64,000 nucleotides of DNA from Watersipora subatra. Taxonomy: Eukaryota > Bryozoa > Gymnolaemata > Cheilostomatida > Watersiporidae. Below the pieces are notes generated by a model, which was not told the DNA's origin, did not search any database, and worked only from the letters and a program-made list of their open reading frames with translations. The stretch is from NCBI RefSeq assembly GCF_963576615.1, contig NC_088711.1, forward strand, positions 17,516,182 through 17,580,181. Reading direction: 5' to 3'. Positions 35,601 to 48,429 of the stretch are shown here, in pieces. Every line of letters begins with the position of its first letter. The stretch's first letter is position 1. Made by a program: the position numbers and the translations under genes.

Positions 35601-38600
35601 TTGATAAAGCGATGTGAAGCTACGATCACTACGAAGCTAAAACGATCCTCTACAACGTTCCTTACTCTTACAAAACTTACTTTCACCACCATCAGAGTGA
35701 GTGCTGCTATTTTACTTATTTGTGTAATCCCGAAATCTGAATCGGCTATAATGCCATCAACATAAGTAAATATTTGTTTTCTAACTTGGGAGGTACTTAC
35801 TAGTGTTGGGCCGGTATTGGGTTATCCGCTCTTACCGATACCGAGGGATTATCGGTATCCGAGGAAACCAATCATTTTCGGTATCAGCTAGGTATCCGCG
35901 GCCGGTTTGATATGATCGGTATTTATCCGTGAAAGCCTATCGGTATATGGTTATATGGATATCCGGAGAGATTTTTAAAACGCTTCATGACGAACATGCC
36001 AATCTGAGCATGCATTGGCGAACAAATTCAACGAAAATTTCCACGCTTACTGTATCTACTATTATATTACGTTACATTGATAATGCCACCAGCCTCGAAG
36101 GTTTGGGAGTTCTACACAGATGGGAGGACGTATAAAGACTCTAACGGGACTGGACTCTAATCGGACTGCGTATAATTATGTGATTACATTACCTGATTAC
36201 AATATGTGATAGTAAGATTTTTTTAAACTGTTTCAGTATATTTAACAAAGAGAGCCCATTGCCATTATCTATCTGTTCCTTATTATACATAACGTTTGTA
36301 TCAATAACGATATTTTTTAATAAAATAAACAATAAAAACATCTATCATGAAAATTATATTTCCATCTTTGTTGGCTTTTTAAAACAAGGAGTCTCTTTGC
36401 CGTAACAATATACTGCTGACTAAAGAATGTTTTTTTTGCACAGGCTACTTTTTGCACAACGATAAAAATTGTTCGAGACAGTTATGATTTAAAGTTTAAA
36501 CCATTTAAAGACACACTGATAACCACATACCGAACAATAGTACTGACAATACCGAACTTTCTTAGTTGGCAAAGGATACCGAAGATGGTAAATACCGAGG
36601 ATACCGATACCGGAAAAACCGATAAAAATGTGCAAGGATATCCGATCCGGCACTAAATTAGATACCGGCCCAACACTAGTACTTACACAAAACTTACAAA
36701 AATGTTGGCTTTTTTTGTAATTGAAATTCTTGCATAGAAGTGTGTGTGTTTAAAAAAGGTTACTGTTCCACCAGAAGATATCCATCAAAACTTTGAATAC
36801 GACAATACTATTATCTCTCGATACTGGTGCAAATGTAAAAATGAGATATCGTACTTTGTCTGACCGGAAGGTGAGAGAATGTTGAGGCTGTTCTCACGAA
36901 TACAGTATACTTGTCCGCGTTGGAAGAATATAGTAATTGAACCTTACGAAAAATATTTCTTAACAGGCGCGTCATCTTTAAAATAATCAGCGTGTGCTAA
37001 AGCTATATCTATAGCCGGAATGCGTACAAATCCACATATGACCTACTTTGAGAAATATATATAGATTCATAAGAAAAACAACAAATTTAAAAGAAGACTT
37101 TCTTGTGAAACTCTGCAAGTTAATTCCTGAGACTACTATCAGAATTTCAGCGGTAATAAACAATCAAGGTTAGAAACAGTCAAGGCTCCATATTGACAAT
37201 ACTATTTACTGGCATGAAAAAACAGCTAAAATTACTAATTGGTCATACCCTTGCATCTTCAGAAGCTGATATAAGGCATAGCAAATATTAGAAGTGAAAA
37301 ATCCTCTTATAGCAAAATGTTTTTACATAATGTACAACAAACTCCAGAGCAACATAAAATATGGGAAACAATGATGGTAAATGTACAAAAGACCAAATCC
37401 GGTAAATAACAACCCAAAGAGTGTCAAAACAGATTCTTATAACCACTGGCAAGTTATGAAAGGATTAGATAATTGGTAATACTGAGAATGTTAACACGTC
37501 AATAGATTCAGATTCATGTAGCTTCAATACTCACTGAGCGAGTCCTTTATATGCTCTGTAAAGCAATGCTATTTGTTCCCTCTGTGCAGCTCCTGTATGT
37601 TCCATCCTTGGAAGATGAGAAATGCATTCTACAGCCTCTTCAACAGTACTTGTGCATAGAGTATGCACGAATTGATCCGAAGTAGCCTGAACATGGTACA
37701 AAAAATTAAACCTGCAGTAGCACGAGGTACAGAACATATTAGGATGAGCAAATGTGTTCATGGTGCATGGTTTTATAAATTATTCTTAAAGGTTTACTTG
37801 AAACAAAATTCACATTACAGTTATTTGGTATCAAAAGGTTCAGCATGTCTTACTCTGCTGTGTGGTAGGTGCAAAATATGTGAAAATGTGATTACAAGCT
37901 CTTAAAAGCTAAAAAACGAACAGTTAATCCCAGCTATCACGAAAACGCCGAAGGTTGGAATCTCTTTATTTCGATGATGTTCTCAGACATCGCGGTTATT
38001 GTTTTGACATGTGATGTTATCGTGTGAATTGAAAGGCCAATAAAAGGCTCAATATAAAACGTCTCGTAGCACTAATTTATGACAAATACCTCGGGTTTTA
38101 CCAAAAAGCCCGTATCAAATATAGATGCCCGGTACTTTACAGTTTCGTTTCAGCCTGATCTAATCATCTAGTCATAATCTAATCTTGTGGCCCATGCTTC
38201 CTGCCAAATGGCGCGAAATATTTCTGCAACATCTTTTTGCTATCACAGGTGACCAACAGGCTCATCATGTTCATCAGAGGATGATATGCACTCCTTCGAG
38301 CTAAGGTTAAAACATTAAACGAATTTTTAGGCTAGGTTTGAGATATCAGTGCTCAAAGTGACAGCATTACAATGATGATGAAATAGACGCATAAGGACAA
38401 TAGACATGGTTTTATTGAATGCCTGAGTATATCTGTGAAAATATTTCGACAAATGAGGTTGCATGAAAATGTAAACGGAAGCCATCGTGTTCAATTACGT
38501 CCCATTTGAGCCTTTTTGGAAAGGGATTCCAATCTACGACGTTTTCGTGATGGCTGCGATTAATTGTTCGTTTTTTAGCTTTTACGAGCTTGTAATCACA

Positions 38601-40647
38601 TTTCCACATATTTTGCACCTACAACACAGCAGAGTAAGACATGGTGAACCTTTTAATACCATATCACTGCAATGTGAATTTTGTTGCAAGTCAACCTTTA
38701 AGGGAATTAGGAAATCAGTTGAGCAAACAGTATCTGTACTGAAGTGGTGAGAAGGCGTCTCTGGACTCATATATTTATTGTGTAAAATTGTGAAATTCAA
38801 TACGCTTGTCTGTTGCCATAAAACAATGGGTAGGAATTGTGGTAAGAAATTGACCATACAGTAGAAATATCGAGACAACCTTCAGATATATCATCCAACC
38901 TTAATAGAGGCGTAACCGCGAAACAACTATAACTACAATGGTTCAGAGTAATACTGAGATGCAGCTTTTGACGTTGCATGATACCTGGATGCAATACAGC
39001 CTACAACGTGTCACAATTTCATAACAAGTTTAAAAGGGGAAGGAACTTCCAACAAGTTTTGATGCACAAAAACATGCAAAACTAATGCTTGTGCATCTGA
39101 TGATTCTGTCATGCTAAACAAATCTATGGCTACATCTGTGAGGGAAGAATAGATCTGTTAGGGAAGATAATCCCGGCTTACAAGGTTATGATTGTTCTAT
39201 TAAATTTACCCCTCACTATCACTATGCCCATACAGCAAAATATGCATAGTTTAGGCTCATACTCTTCAGTTATAAGTATGTCACAGGCGATGAGCAGAAC
39301 CAACCAAATAAGGCTACAACTAAGAAAGAAATGTGCTGCACTTGCATTCAAATGATTTAGTATGTGAGGCCTTTCAGCATATTAATTCATTAAAATTAGT
39401 AATTCATCAATGCAACTATCGTTTAACAAAAACAAATTATTGAATGATATGGCATAGGCCAAATGTGAACACTAAAATAATATGACTAATGAAGGAGGTA
39501 CCGTAACGGAGACCAACCTACGCCAGAACGAGCCAAACCAAGACAACCCTAGCTAGCTCAGCCCAGCCTGGCCTTATATGGAAGGTGAGGCTAACTGCCT
39601 ATGAAAAGACATTGCTTGCAAGCTAGAAGGCAAAGCCCATTTGCGCCTGTTTGTGTTCTGTCGCATGATCCTTATTGTAACTACATACATGTACATAAAC
39701 CAAGCAAATATATATATAGACTCAAAACACACTGAGTTGATCATGTAAAGGCAACCGCACAAACCCTTTACAGTATGACCACTAAAGGAGCTACTGTATG
39801 ACTACTAAAATGTTGGACTACTGAATGAGGATGTAACAAAAAAATTCTTTAATGTTTAAAAAGGAACATCTTTAGTCAAACTAAAACTAAACAAGGATCG
39901 GTTTCTTCAGGCCTGGTATACTGCGCAATGTAAAATACTTGTCTGGGCGATACAATAATATAAACTACATAACTCACCCTTTGTGGGTTTAATGTGGTTC
40001 GTAAACGTCTCAGACTGTGAACAAAGTCAGCTAAAGGAGGCCGAGTAAGGTTTGAAAGATTATACATTATTTCTAATCCAGAACGATATATTGCTGTTTC
40101 GAGAGCTAGTGGCATTTTTACTCGGCATCCTGATACCAAATGTTTAAGAATTTCTATGCATTCTTCATACCTGCAACAAAAACATCGCTTGAAGACTATT
40201 TAGAATTGTAAATTTCCAAAAACTAGATGACAAGGTAATCATTCTATAAAATATTCTGTATATTAATTAAGATCAAAAACTATTTCAACTAAATACCACC
40301 ACACAGAATATTTAGAAAAGAGAGCAAGTGTTTGTGTATTCTGGAAAATCCTCGAAATCTCACCTCATATGAAGAAGAGCATCTCTGAGAAGTGTCAATA
40401 TCTGATATAATGAATTAGCCTGTACTGAATATTTGCCTCGAGCGCCTTCCTTGAAGCTGAAAGTTAAGTTGACTGGAGTGGTCACGGATGCTCGCACTGC
40501 TTCATCAAGTTTGGTTAGCCATTGGTAGTGTTTACTCGCAGTGCCTCGGAGAAGGAGATTGGTCAATTTGACAATTCTGTTTAATACGATACCCGCTTCT
40601 GCGACGTTAAACTCTTTTTCTGATCGTCGAGATTGCTCGCTTTCCAT
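32616..40647 (-). CDS. TAF1A: TBP-associated factor, RNA polymerase I subunit A (SL1/TIF-IB), five exons
   Basis: Minus-strand exons are 40647-40364, 40170-39978, 37686-37535, 34059-33859 and 33075-32616; introns fall in phases 2, 0, 2 and 2. They join without a break into 429 codons plus TGA, close to the 450 aa of human TAF1A. All donors are GT (GTGAG, GTGAGT, GTGAGT, GTACCT) and all acceptors AG. Matches to the family include AYKGL at the end of exon 3, NGVWDMF then QIELLEF in exon 4 (human GVWDPF, VEMLEF), and NPNSY plus EWEDRKEWWMPFHF in exon 5 (human EEWNSRKNWWPGFHF). TAF1A is part of SL1, which recruits RNA polymerase I to rDNA promoters in the nucleolus. The C-terminus lacks the basic tail of the human protein. 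A minus-strand AATAAA lies about 115 bp past the stop (32497-32502). Introns 2 and 3 are loaded with transposons. Confidence 0.93.
34542..34640. mobile_element. Mariner-type MITE end, fragment
   Basis: ACAGTAGAGCCTTGCCATACG resembles the CAGTAGAGxC termini of mariner-type MITEs, followed by GACATTAACCTGCTCAGGTG. No matching opposite end of the same family was found nearby. It lies in TAF1A intron 3. Confidence 0.35.
35220..35357. mobile_element. MITE terminal fragment with GTGGCGTTCAA repeats
   Basis: Three imperfect copies of (G)TGGCG(T/C)TCAA(A/T) lie between 35246 and 35341, then CAGGTTTTACAGTATA, as seen at the end of mariner-type MITEs. The other end is not visible; it may be truncated by the Helitron starting at 35372. 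Confidence 0.4.
35372..37065 (-). mobile_element. Non-autonomous Helitron in TAF1A intron 3, interrupted by a hAT element
   Basis: Read on the minus strand, it begins TCTATATATATTTCTCAAAG just after an A (37065). It ends with hairpin CCCGGGCAATGCCGGG and then CACAGCTAG followed by T (35372). The TC start, 3' hairpin, CTAG end and A/T insertion site are the Helitron hallmarks. Subtracting the nested hAT element (35801-36678) and its duplication leaves about 0.8 kb with no Rep/helicase. Confidence 0.8.
35801..36678. mobile_element. hAT-superfamily non-autonomous element, 878 bp, 8-bp target duplication
   Basis: TIRs TAGTGTTGGGCCGGTAT and its inverse ATACCGGCCCAACACTA are flanked by a perfect 8-bp duplication GTACTTAC (35793-35800 and 36679-36686). 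Many GATACCG/CGGTATC motifs fill the subterminal regions. A short frame near 36084-36155 (ASKVWEFYT, then GRTYKDSNGT) resembles the beginning of a BED zinc finger, found at the N-terminus of hAT transposases, so this looks like an internal-deletion derivative. It is nested in the Helitron. Confidence 0.9.
37790..38697 (-). mobile_element. Kolobok deletion derivative (908 bp), TTAA-flanked, in TAF1A intron 2
   Basis: Begins AGGTTTACTTGAAACAAAAT and ends ATTTTGTTGCAAGTCAACCT, flanked by TTAA at 37786-37789 and 38698-38701. Positions 37790 to about 38155 match the right end of the 52144-56958 element (its 56958-56610, read in reverse). About 38160-38697 matches that element's left end (52144-52680, reversed). 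All coding sequence is missing, with the deletion joint near 38157. It is an internally deleted relative in reverse orientation that could be moved in trans by a Kolobok transposase. Arms diverge visibly from the long copy, so it is not a recent product. Confidence 0.88.
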
Positions 40648-41807
40648 CTAAATAAATTTTTGCATTTGTTAAGTAGTTTTACCGGGTGAAGAGCTATTTG
40701 ACAAGCGGCTTCATAGTTTATTGACATACAATTTAGATAAAATTGGAAGCCCAAAATAAGTATGATAAGAATCATGAGGGTTGTGCTCAGATCGAAAGAG
40801 TTGGCAAGTATGAATAACGCTATGTCTATGAATTATTTTAAAAAGCATTGAGTTGGTTCAATCAAAATATAGCTCAACTCCAACTCGTAGAATGTTTAGT
40901 GATACATTCCCTTATAGCGCAGCGGAACATTACTCATTTTGAAATAACTTGTACTAGTATCTTCTTTTAATGATTATTTTTTATGTTGCCTAGGTCTCTC
41001 GTTTAAATATATGTATATGGGTATATCCATATATAAATGGACTTTTAGGCAAAATTCAAAACAAGAATTTCATTGAAGGAATGCTTCTCAAAGCAAGTAT
41101 ACACCTCAAACCCTAAACCAAAAAAAATTGTGGGGGTAGTGCTCCATTATCATGTTTAATAGTTTGCTAAAGATAGTGTATGTGTGCAAAAATTTTTTAT
41201 TGCACAGTAATTGCAAGATACAGATGCTTGTATATGGTATACATATTCCTCTGAACACAAATGCCTAATTGTAATGAACTTTCGCAGTGGCTTTGCTGCC
41301 CATTAATGTATAAATTGCTATTGTGTGCACTAATCCACAGGCGTGGGGCTCCTTTATAAATTGGCATATTGGCATAAAATCGTCAATAAGTTTCTACTAC
41401 ACTTGTATTATTAGTTCAAAATTAGTAGTAATTTGTGTTCAATGCTAACTTCATATGCTGTACCTATAACTTATTTATACCGGTTGCTTAAAGTTGCATC
41501 CGTTTCATTAATTTGCGTCACCGCTCTTGTGCTCTCACCATTGTTACACTCCTCAACTCACATAATTATAGGAGTAATTTGAGTGAACTTTACGTTTGAA
41601 GGAAATTAGTAGTGCAATGATGTTCTCATGTACAAGTTACTCATTATATTCTAAATTCAAGTCATTGTGGGAACTTAGAGCATCTTTGGTAAATAAAACA
41701 AGATTTCATGAAGAGGTAGATTAGCTTGTTTGCATGTACTGTATAGACTGCATCTAACGGGAAAGGTATTTTTAAAATCAGTGATTGTCTAACTCATGAT
41801 AAATATG
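40648..41807. other. Upstream region of TAF1A
   Basis: AT-rich, no exon recognised. The first 200 bp next to the TAF1A ATG should contain its 5' UTR and promoter, but I see no distinctive motif. Confidence 0.35.
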
Positions 41808-42674
41808 CAGTAGGTGCTCCTACAACGTAAATAATCCGTTCCAGAAAAGCTTACATTATAGGTATTTTATGTTATAAGAACAGTAGAATACAAGTAAATC
41901 GCCTAATCCATTTCAAGATCTTTTCAAACTCACCCCTTTGGGCAAACAACAAGGAAAAAACTTGACTTAATGTTTTTAATTTGTGGGCTGTATAGTAACT
42001 GCAGCATTATTGGCTTGCGCCAACAGCTTTTCTCTTTTTTATGATCAATCTCACTGGTTTCATGGACCATGATTGCGATAAAATTATAACAAGTTGATGG
42101 AAAGCGCACATCTTCAACGTTCATTTACAACTATTTGCTTATTTTTTTCTAAATAGCAAGGTGTACTCTGCAAAGTAAAACTAATAACAAATATTTGATA
42201 CATCTACAAGCAATGTAGATGAAAGCAAAACAACAAATGATTTTACAAAACAACAGGTACAACCAGTTCGTCAGCTATCTGTATCCAGGGGTCAACGACG
42301 ATACTCTAACACGTGACATATTGGATTGGTGGACCGACGCTGTAACACCTACTCCAATCGATCGCCTTAGTACTTTTAACAATTGCGCAGCTACCCTATT
42401 CTCCGTTTTGTAAACACATTTGACGGTCTATCATGACGAACTAAAATGTCACGGAAGTTTTATATATAATAGGTATAACGCTATACGCAGGTCAGATTTT
42501 TCCGCAAGTGCAGAAAGATAGATTAACGTTCAAATGTAATTTTAGAACTCGCTCGACATGGCACTTTACATTATTTGGAATTTTTTATGTAGTAGGAAGC
42601 AAAAACTTCACATAAATGCTTTACGTTATTTGCAATATACGTTATAGGAGGATATGTTATAGGAGCCTCTACTG
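41808..42674. mobile_element. Mariner-type non-autonomous element, 867 bp
   Basis: The left end CAGTAGGTGCTCCTACAACG and right end (inverse) CAGTAGAGGCTCCTATAACA form imperfect TIRs. TA follows the right end at 42675-42676; the left flank TATG is one base off. Both ends carry further copies of ACGTTATA / TATAACGT-type motifs. The internal frames (41930-42124, 42219-42413) do not look like transposase. Confidence 0.7.
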
Positions 42675-42676
42675 TA

Positions 42677-44543
42677 CTGTGCATATTTTTTGAGAAAACA
42701 CTTTTTTACATAAAGTTTTAAAATACTCAGATCATATCTATCAAAATCTTCCGGCAGATGGGCCCGCAGCAAAATTTAAAAATTGGTACTTGCTCTCAAA
42801 TTTTGGCTGGTATAAAGAGAGCCATGACCTAACTCATTAAAACGTACCTACTTTGACACCTCACACGGCAAAAGGCCAGTTGATGGTTCAGTTGATGCTC
42901 TGAAAAGAAATGCACTGATAAAGTAGTGCACTGAAAATAAATGTTAGATGGAAAATCTTAAGCAGAAAAGCAATTGTAGAGAATGATAGAGATTTAAGAG
43001 AATGTTGCGAGCAGTCAACAGCAAAACTAATTGCTTTGGCAACTGATAAAGTTTCTGATAATCACGTTTTTAGAGCAACGCTGGGTTGCCATTCAAACTT
43101 TAAAAGGGACCCAGCAGAATCACTACATTTAAGCTGGCAACAAAACACGTGTTAGTTACAGCCATGCAAGTAAAAATATGCCATATGGGAAGGTTTTAAC
43201 TTTTCCATAGACATCGATGAACATGAGTTTGGTGATCCAGAAGGTGAGTGCAATTTAGAACCCATTGAACAACTAGCAAGTAAATTGAATGAAGGTGAAT
43301 TGTGCTAACATTGCTGTTTGGAAAAAAGCTTCTAGGCATTATATAAGAATGGTAAAAAGTGAAGATGCCCTTAGAACTGAAGTGCAGTTTTTCAAAAGGG
43401 TTAAGCTAAAAAAAACATTCGTTGTTAATACAAAAGCTATAGCATGCGGAAAGTTTCATCACATAACCAAGTCACTGTCTTGCCTTACTTCCTCTAACAG
43501 ATGTTAGTACTGTTTTACAGTACTGAATGACCTAAAACATTTGTTTAGTAAATTATTACAATTACATGATCAATATTCATGTTTTTATTCTATGTTATTT
43601 AAGCATAACCATGATTGTCATGTCTTTATTATTACTAGAACTATTATATAATTATATTTTGAAAACAATAAAAAACAGTTCAAGTTAATGATTGTCTATA
43701 TATATTGTATCCATTAACTTAATACCATTATTGATCTTATTGTAGTGAATGTAAATGTTTTCAAGTTTTAGAATATAAAAGCGTAACAATGGTGACAATT
43801 GGATGAAACGGCGGTGACAAGTTTACAAGCATTTAGTTCGCAGTTTTCATCAAATAGCTTTACAATCTTTTGTACATATGTTAGCCAGCTTCTTTAAACT
43901 AAACAAATTATTTTTATTGATGTGCTTCCACCAAATCAGAGAGTTTAAAGGATAAGCAACTAGCTTTTCAAAATGTTCATTTCTTCGATGGAACGCGAGT
44001 GACGCACTTACTAGAAATTTTCTCAGTAAAAATTAATCTTAGCCTTACATATTATACATAATTTGAAAGACCTTGTTAAGATTTAATAAAATATCTAATT
44101 AAAAATAATCTTAAATGCAATACCAATACTTTGCAAGTAATTATATCCTCTAACTGTAACAGTGGTGATTATGAATATACTCATATAGCTATCTCTGATA
44201 ACTGACTAATTTTAGGCAGCCACACTGAAGCCCTTCACTCATTCACTGTTTAATCTTAACTGCCAGTTTTAAAGTGAAATTTATTTTACGGTGAAAAACG
44301 TCTACCAGCAGTGTTGTGCTAAGTTACCAATTGTTTCTCTCGTAAACTCCCAATCTCGAAATCCAAATATGAGCTGATGAGCATTAGAAATGAATAATTC
44401 AGCCTTAAAAAACCAAAAGCCTCTAAAATTCATACATATAAACCGGTGAGTTTCATACTACAGTACTAACAGTAAATATTGAAAACCAGTAAATAAATAA
44501 AACATAAGTAATATGTAACTAGTTTTGTATATTTTTCTCTTGT
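42677..44543. other. Intergenic, no gene recognised
   Basis: AT-rich, no exon supported. The 72-codon frame at 43289-43507 is lysine-rich and unrecognised. Confidence 0.35.
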
Positions 44544-44787
44544 ATTTCACGAGGTAAAAGCTAGTTCCCATCAGAAAAGTCGTGCGCTCTAGGCCTGCGG
44601 TATATGCGGTAGTTTTTCTTTCCCATCAGAAAAGTCTCTTTTCCGCTTTAACTCGCTACAACCCGCGAACATATTCCTTTCTCATCCCCACGCCACGAGT
44701 ACTCGGTTGAGAAAATAATGAAAAACGATTGTTTATTGAAAATTCATAGTGCATCATTTTCATTAATGGGTTAATTTTCTATCCGAG

Positions 44788-47206
44788 ATGAAGCCACATG
44801 TACTGGAATATCTTAAACCAAGTTCAAGGATGCCCTTCCTGACAGATCTAATAGAATATATTGGCCTACAGATCGTGACATTGCCAATCACAAGCTCTTC
44901 CATGATGTTAGTATTGAATTTAAGTAGTATTCATTCCACAGCTGAGATTATCATTGGATGTTTGCATGAAGTTTTCTTGACAATGTCTAAAACCCGCATG
45001 ATTGATAATTTTCTTTCTGAATGTGTTCATGACCAAATTAATTTGTGCTGATAACTAGGCGTAATATATGTACGGTGTATGTAGATTTTTACCAGTTACC
45101 ATCGTCCTTATAGGGGTAGCAGCAGTGACCAAGATAACTGCGCCACAATTTTACTTCAGACTATGTAAGAGGCTCACATCGCTTTCTGCTTGTGCACCAG
45201 ACCAACGTCATCTACTGAAGCGCTATGGTGATGAGCTATGTTGTTTGGATGCGACATATGAGACAACTGTAAGAGTTTGCTGTACTGTATATCTCTTCTT
45301 CGTTGCGGTGTAAACCAATGCTGGCTACTAGGTAATACAGCCATATAAGTCAGTCTTCTAACTAGGACCGGTAAATATTGAAGTGGGTTGATCATGTGGG
45401 TAACTGATCGTATTAAAGTCTTGTTTCTTCTGATGGTTCACATTGTCTAAAGCCAAATTTCCACCTTTATTGCAGCATCTCGATGAGGCCACTCTATTTT
45501 GTGATGAAATGTACTTGTGTCAAAATTGATATCTCACTACATGCACACTAGTTGTACATCTTCAACAATGAAGAAAGCTTTTCAATTTTACGCAGGTTGC
45601 TGCTACATTGGCAACAATGGATGAGACTCGAGGAGCTATTCAGGAGGCTTTGAGTATCGGGAAGAAATGGAATCCAGTATGATCGCCAAGGTCCTGGTTC
45701 ATAGATTATGCTCAGGCAGTGATGTCTGCTCTTGAACACCTCCCTCCAGGTAATAACCTTTTTTAATGCATTTTTAAACTATAATGACTCAGCTAAAAGG
45801 AAAAAGCTTAGTGATAGGTGTATGTGTAGATGTAGGTATGCAGATTGTCAAGATATGCATGTACTGTATATGTACTTTTAGAAGAATGTCAAGTTGCGCT
45901 GATTTTTAGAAAAATGATACGTCGGGCTGTCAGTGTTGTGACATATACTATTGTAGGTCTGAGACTCACTAATGTGGCATCACACTTCATAAACCAATAT
46001 CAAAAAATGATCAAATAAATAATAAAATGACCTAAATGAATACATTTCAAGCTTCCGATTTATGCTCTTGAACTTTTTTAGAAAGCAAAGTTCTACTGTG
46101 TGCATTCCATCGTGAGCAGGCCTGGGACAGACAGTTGAAAAGAAGAGAAAATGAAATCGGAGAAGAAGAACGACAGATCATACTGGCATCACCAAGGAAA
46201 ATTGCAGTCTAGGTTTGTCTCCTCATGTCCTATGTACACAATAAATCTATCTAATAAAGTAATAGCAGTGTATGAAGTTCGGGCTCATGTCCCATGCACT
46301 CTTTTCGTAAAAGAATACAAGAGTTGATTCTAGTGCATCTAGTTGTTTTTTTCATATTTCAGAACGGAGCAGTATGTCTCATCAAAGGCAGCTTTAGAGC
46401 GGTCTGACTGGTGGGCAAATTCCAAATCTCTCAAGATACAAGAGTACTTCCTAAACCAGTGGATGAGTGAGAATATACCCAAGGTAGAATTATAGAAAAA
46501 AACTGAAAATTCACATCAGCTTTTTGTATCAGTAATTGGCATAATTAATGTTTCTGTATTTTAATTAACAGTATAATTGACATGTTTCAAAAGGTTTTGA
46601 GCGTGCACCGCTTCTTATTGAATTTTCTGTCCACATACAATATAACATAATCCGTTGAGGTCCTTTGGGTCTAAGACAATGTTGAGGAATAGCCTCCATA
46701 CAGACAAGCTCAATGAATTATTTTGATCTTAAGTTTATATCAGTTCATTTATGTATTATTGTAGAAGCGGATGGAGTGTTATAGGCGTGATAGATCTCTG
46801 TTTAGTGTACGCACCAACAACCCTTTCAAGCAAAACTTTTCACACTACAAGACCAACAACGGTCTCACCAGGGTGCTCCACATAATCGTGACTCACTTCA
46901 CACACTTTCTCTTCCAACAGGTACTATGCTCAAATTGAATGTGATTGGTGTTACATTAAAATTTCTATCGGCTTTTCTATCATTCTGTTAGCAAGCCAAC
47001 CTATGTTTATTTTAGATATTCTGCGCATGTCGAAGGCCCCATGACAACATCGATTTGGGCTTGCCTGCGGAGAGATGATATTGTGTGGCAGTTGCAATGA
47101 GTGGTTTCACCGCCGGTGCATAATTATGAAACATACAGATTTTGACCATTTCACTGTTGCTCTAGATCATGAATGGCGATGTAGAAGGTGTGATCCTTTA
47201 GGTTAG
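44788..47206 (+). pseudogene. MULE transposase with C-terminal PHD finger, multi-exon, inactivated
   Basis: Recognisable blocks: YWPTDRDIANHKLFHD (near 44862, out of frame with what follows); LLKRYGDELCCLDATYETT (45216-45272) at the start of the MULE DDE domain; exon 45596-45749 with EALSIGKKWNP and DYAQAVMSALE; exon 46082-46212 with AFHREQAW; exons 46363-46483 and 46765-46920; and a terminal exon 47016-47206 with CGSCNEWFHRRC and WRCRRC, a PHD zinc finger. Most exons keep good AG and GT borders. Inactivating changes are TAA and TAG after the DATY block, a TGA just after WNPV, and a one-base frame shift between CRRPHDNID and the PHD core. The family is common in animals as MULE-PHD genes. With the element's own TIRs and target duplication, this is transposon coding rather than a domesticated host gene. 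Confidence 0.8.
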
Positions 47207-48019
47207 GTTTTTTATTTACATACATGATGTATGATTTACGTTATGGCATACAGTAGGTATAAAGATGTATCAACTTGTTCTATATAATCATGATGAAGTT
47301 TTAATTCTGCTTGTGTCAACAGGTATTGTTTGTTTATATTTTGTAACATCTTATTTGTGTGATAAGGGAGGTGATTTTTTCCTCTTTCCATCACGGCTGA
47401 TAAGCACCAGGGACCATCAGCGTGGTATGTCTAATACTTTTTATGTTTTTCTAGTGTACATATGTTGAGAGATATACCAATACTTGTTTATAGATTTATT
47501 CATATTTCAATTTCAAGCTTTTCTATGAGTGAGGTAGTGAATGAGCCCCTCCTCTTCATATCTAAGACAATGTAAATATAACACAGATCTTGTGTCAGTT
47601 ACGCTGGCCTAACATGCATATTCAATTTAAAGTAATTGATTTCGCATATATGCAAACAAAAAAAATTTGTAGATACTGTCCAGTAAGAAGATGAAGTTGT
47701 TGATAACGATATCATAGGTCCATGGTGCTCACTCAACCTCTTGTTCGACTCATGAGCCACAATATCTCATCTGCAACACAGTTAAAAATATATATTCTAT
47801 ATGACACAACGAAGCATGAGTTTACTGAGTTAAGCAGATGCCAAGATTACGCCGAAAAAACAAAAAGTAGGAATTCATATCCTATATTAACAAAATATAT
47901 ATAATTTTGGCAAGAATAACAGACCAGTCTGATACATGTAGAAAATTAGCATTGCTATAATTGATATCTATCGTGAGTGCAGTACGCCATCCCCTTATGC
48001 ACGAAGATATGTCACTCAC

Positions 48020-48150
48020 TTGAACTTTGTATGGCTATTTCTTCCTTATGTTGATATCTTGGCCATGTTTGCATAACATTATCTTCAAAACAACAATCGT
48101 ACTTAGGATCTTTCCAATGGAACGCCTTGACCTCTTTGCAAAACCCTGCA
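48020..48150 (-). CDS. Possible exon on the opposite strand inside the MULE
   Basis: On the minus strand, CAACCTTTTCAG at 48151-48162 is a good acceptor and GTGAGT at 48019-48014 a good donor. One frame is fully open between them and contains CKEVKAFHWKDPKYDCCFED and MQTWPRYQHKEE. The composition is protein-like, but I recognise no family. Joining it to the candidate exon at 48922-49078 is one base out of phase with this frame, so an exon may be missing or the gene broken. Confidence 0.35.
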
Positions 48151-48429
48151 CTGAAAAGGTTGATCAAACAAAAAATTAGAGCACCGCAAACAAGCAAAGT
48201 TTGTTTATATATAAACCTTTATATACATGTATATATAAATACATACTTTGTGTCATCTTTCAAGGGTCCAATGATTCATTTGCTATTAGTATCTAAACTA
48301 AAAAACCTAGTGTAATATCACTAAATAAAAACAGAAAGCTGATCAATCACACTTGCTAGATATGCTACAAAATATGTAACTCAAGACTCAATGCTAGCCT
48401 GCGTAGGCCTGATTGACCATTATATATAT

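Noticed and set aside
44788-45051. 87-aa ATG frame as the MULE N-terminus
   Set aside because: The family-like block here (YWPTDRDIANHK) is in another frame, so this ATG frame is not the transposase frame.
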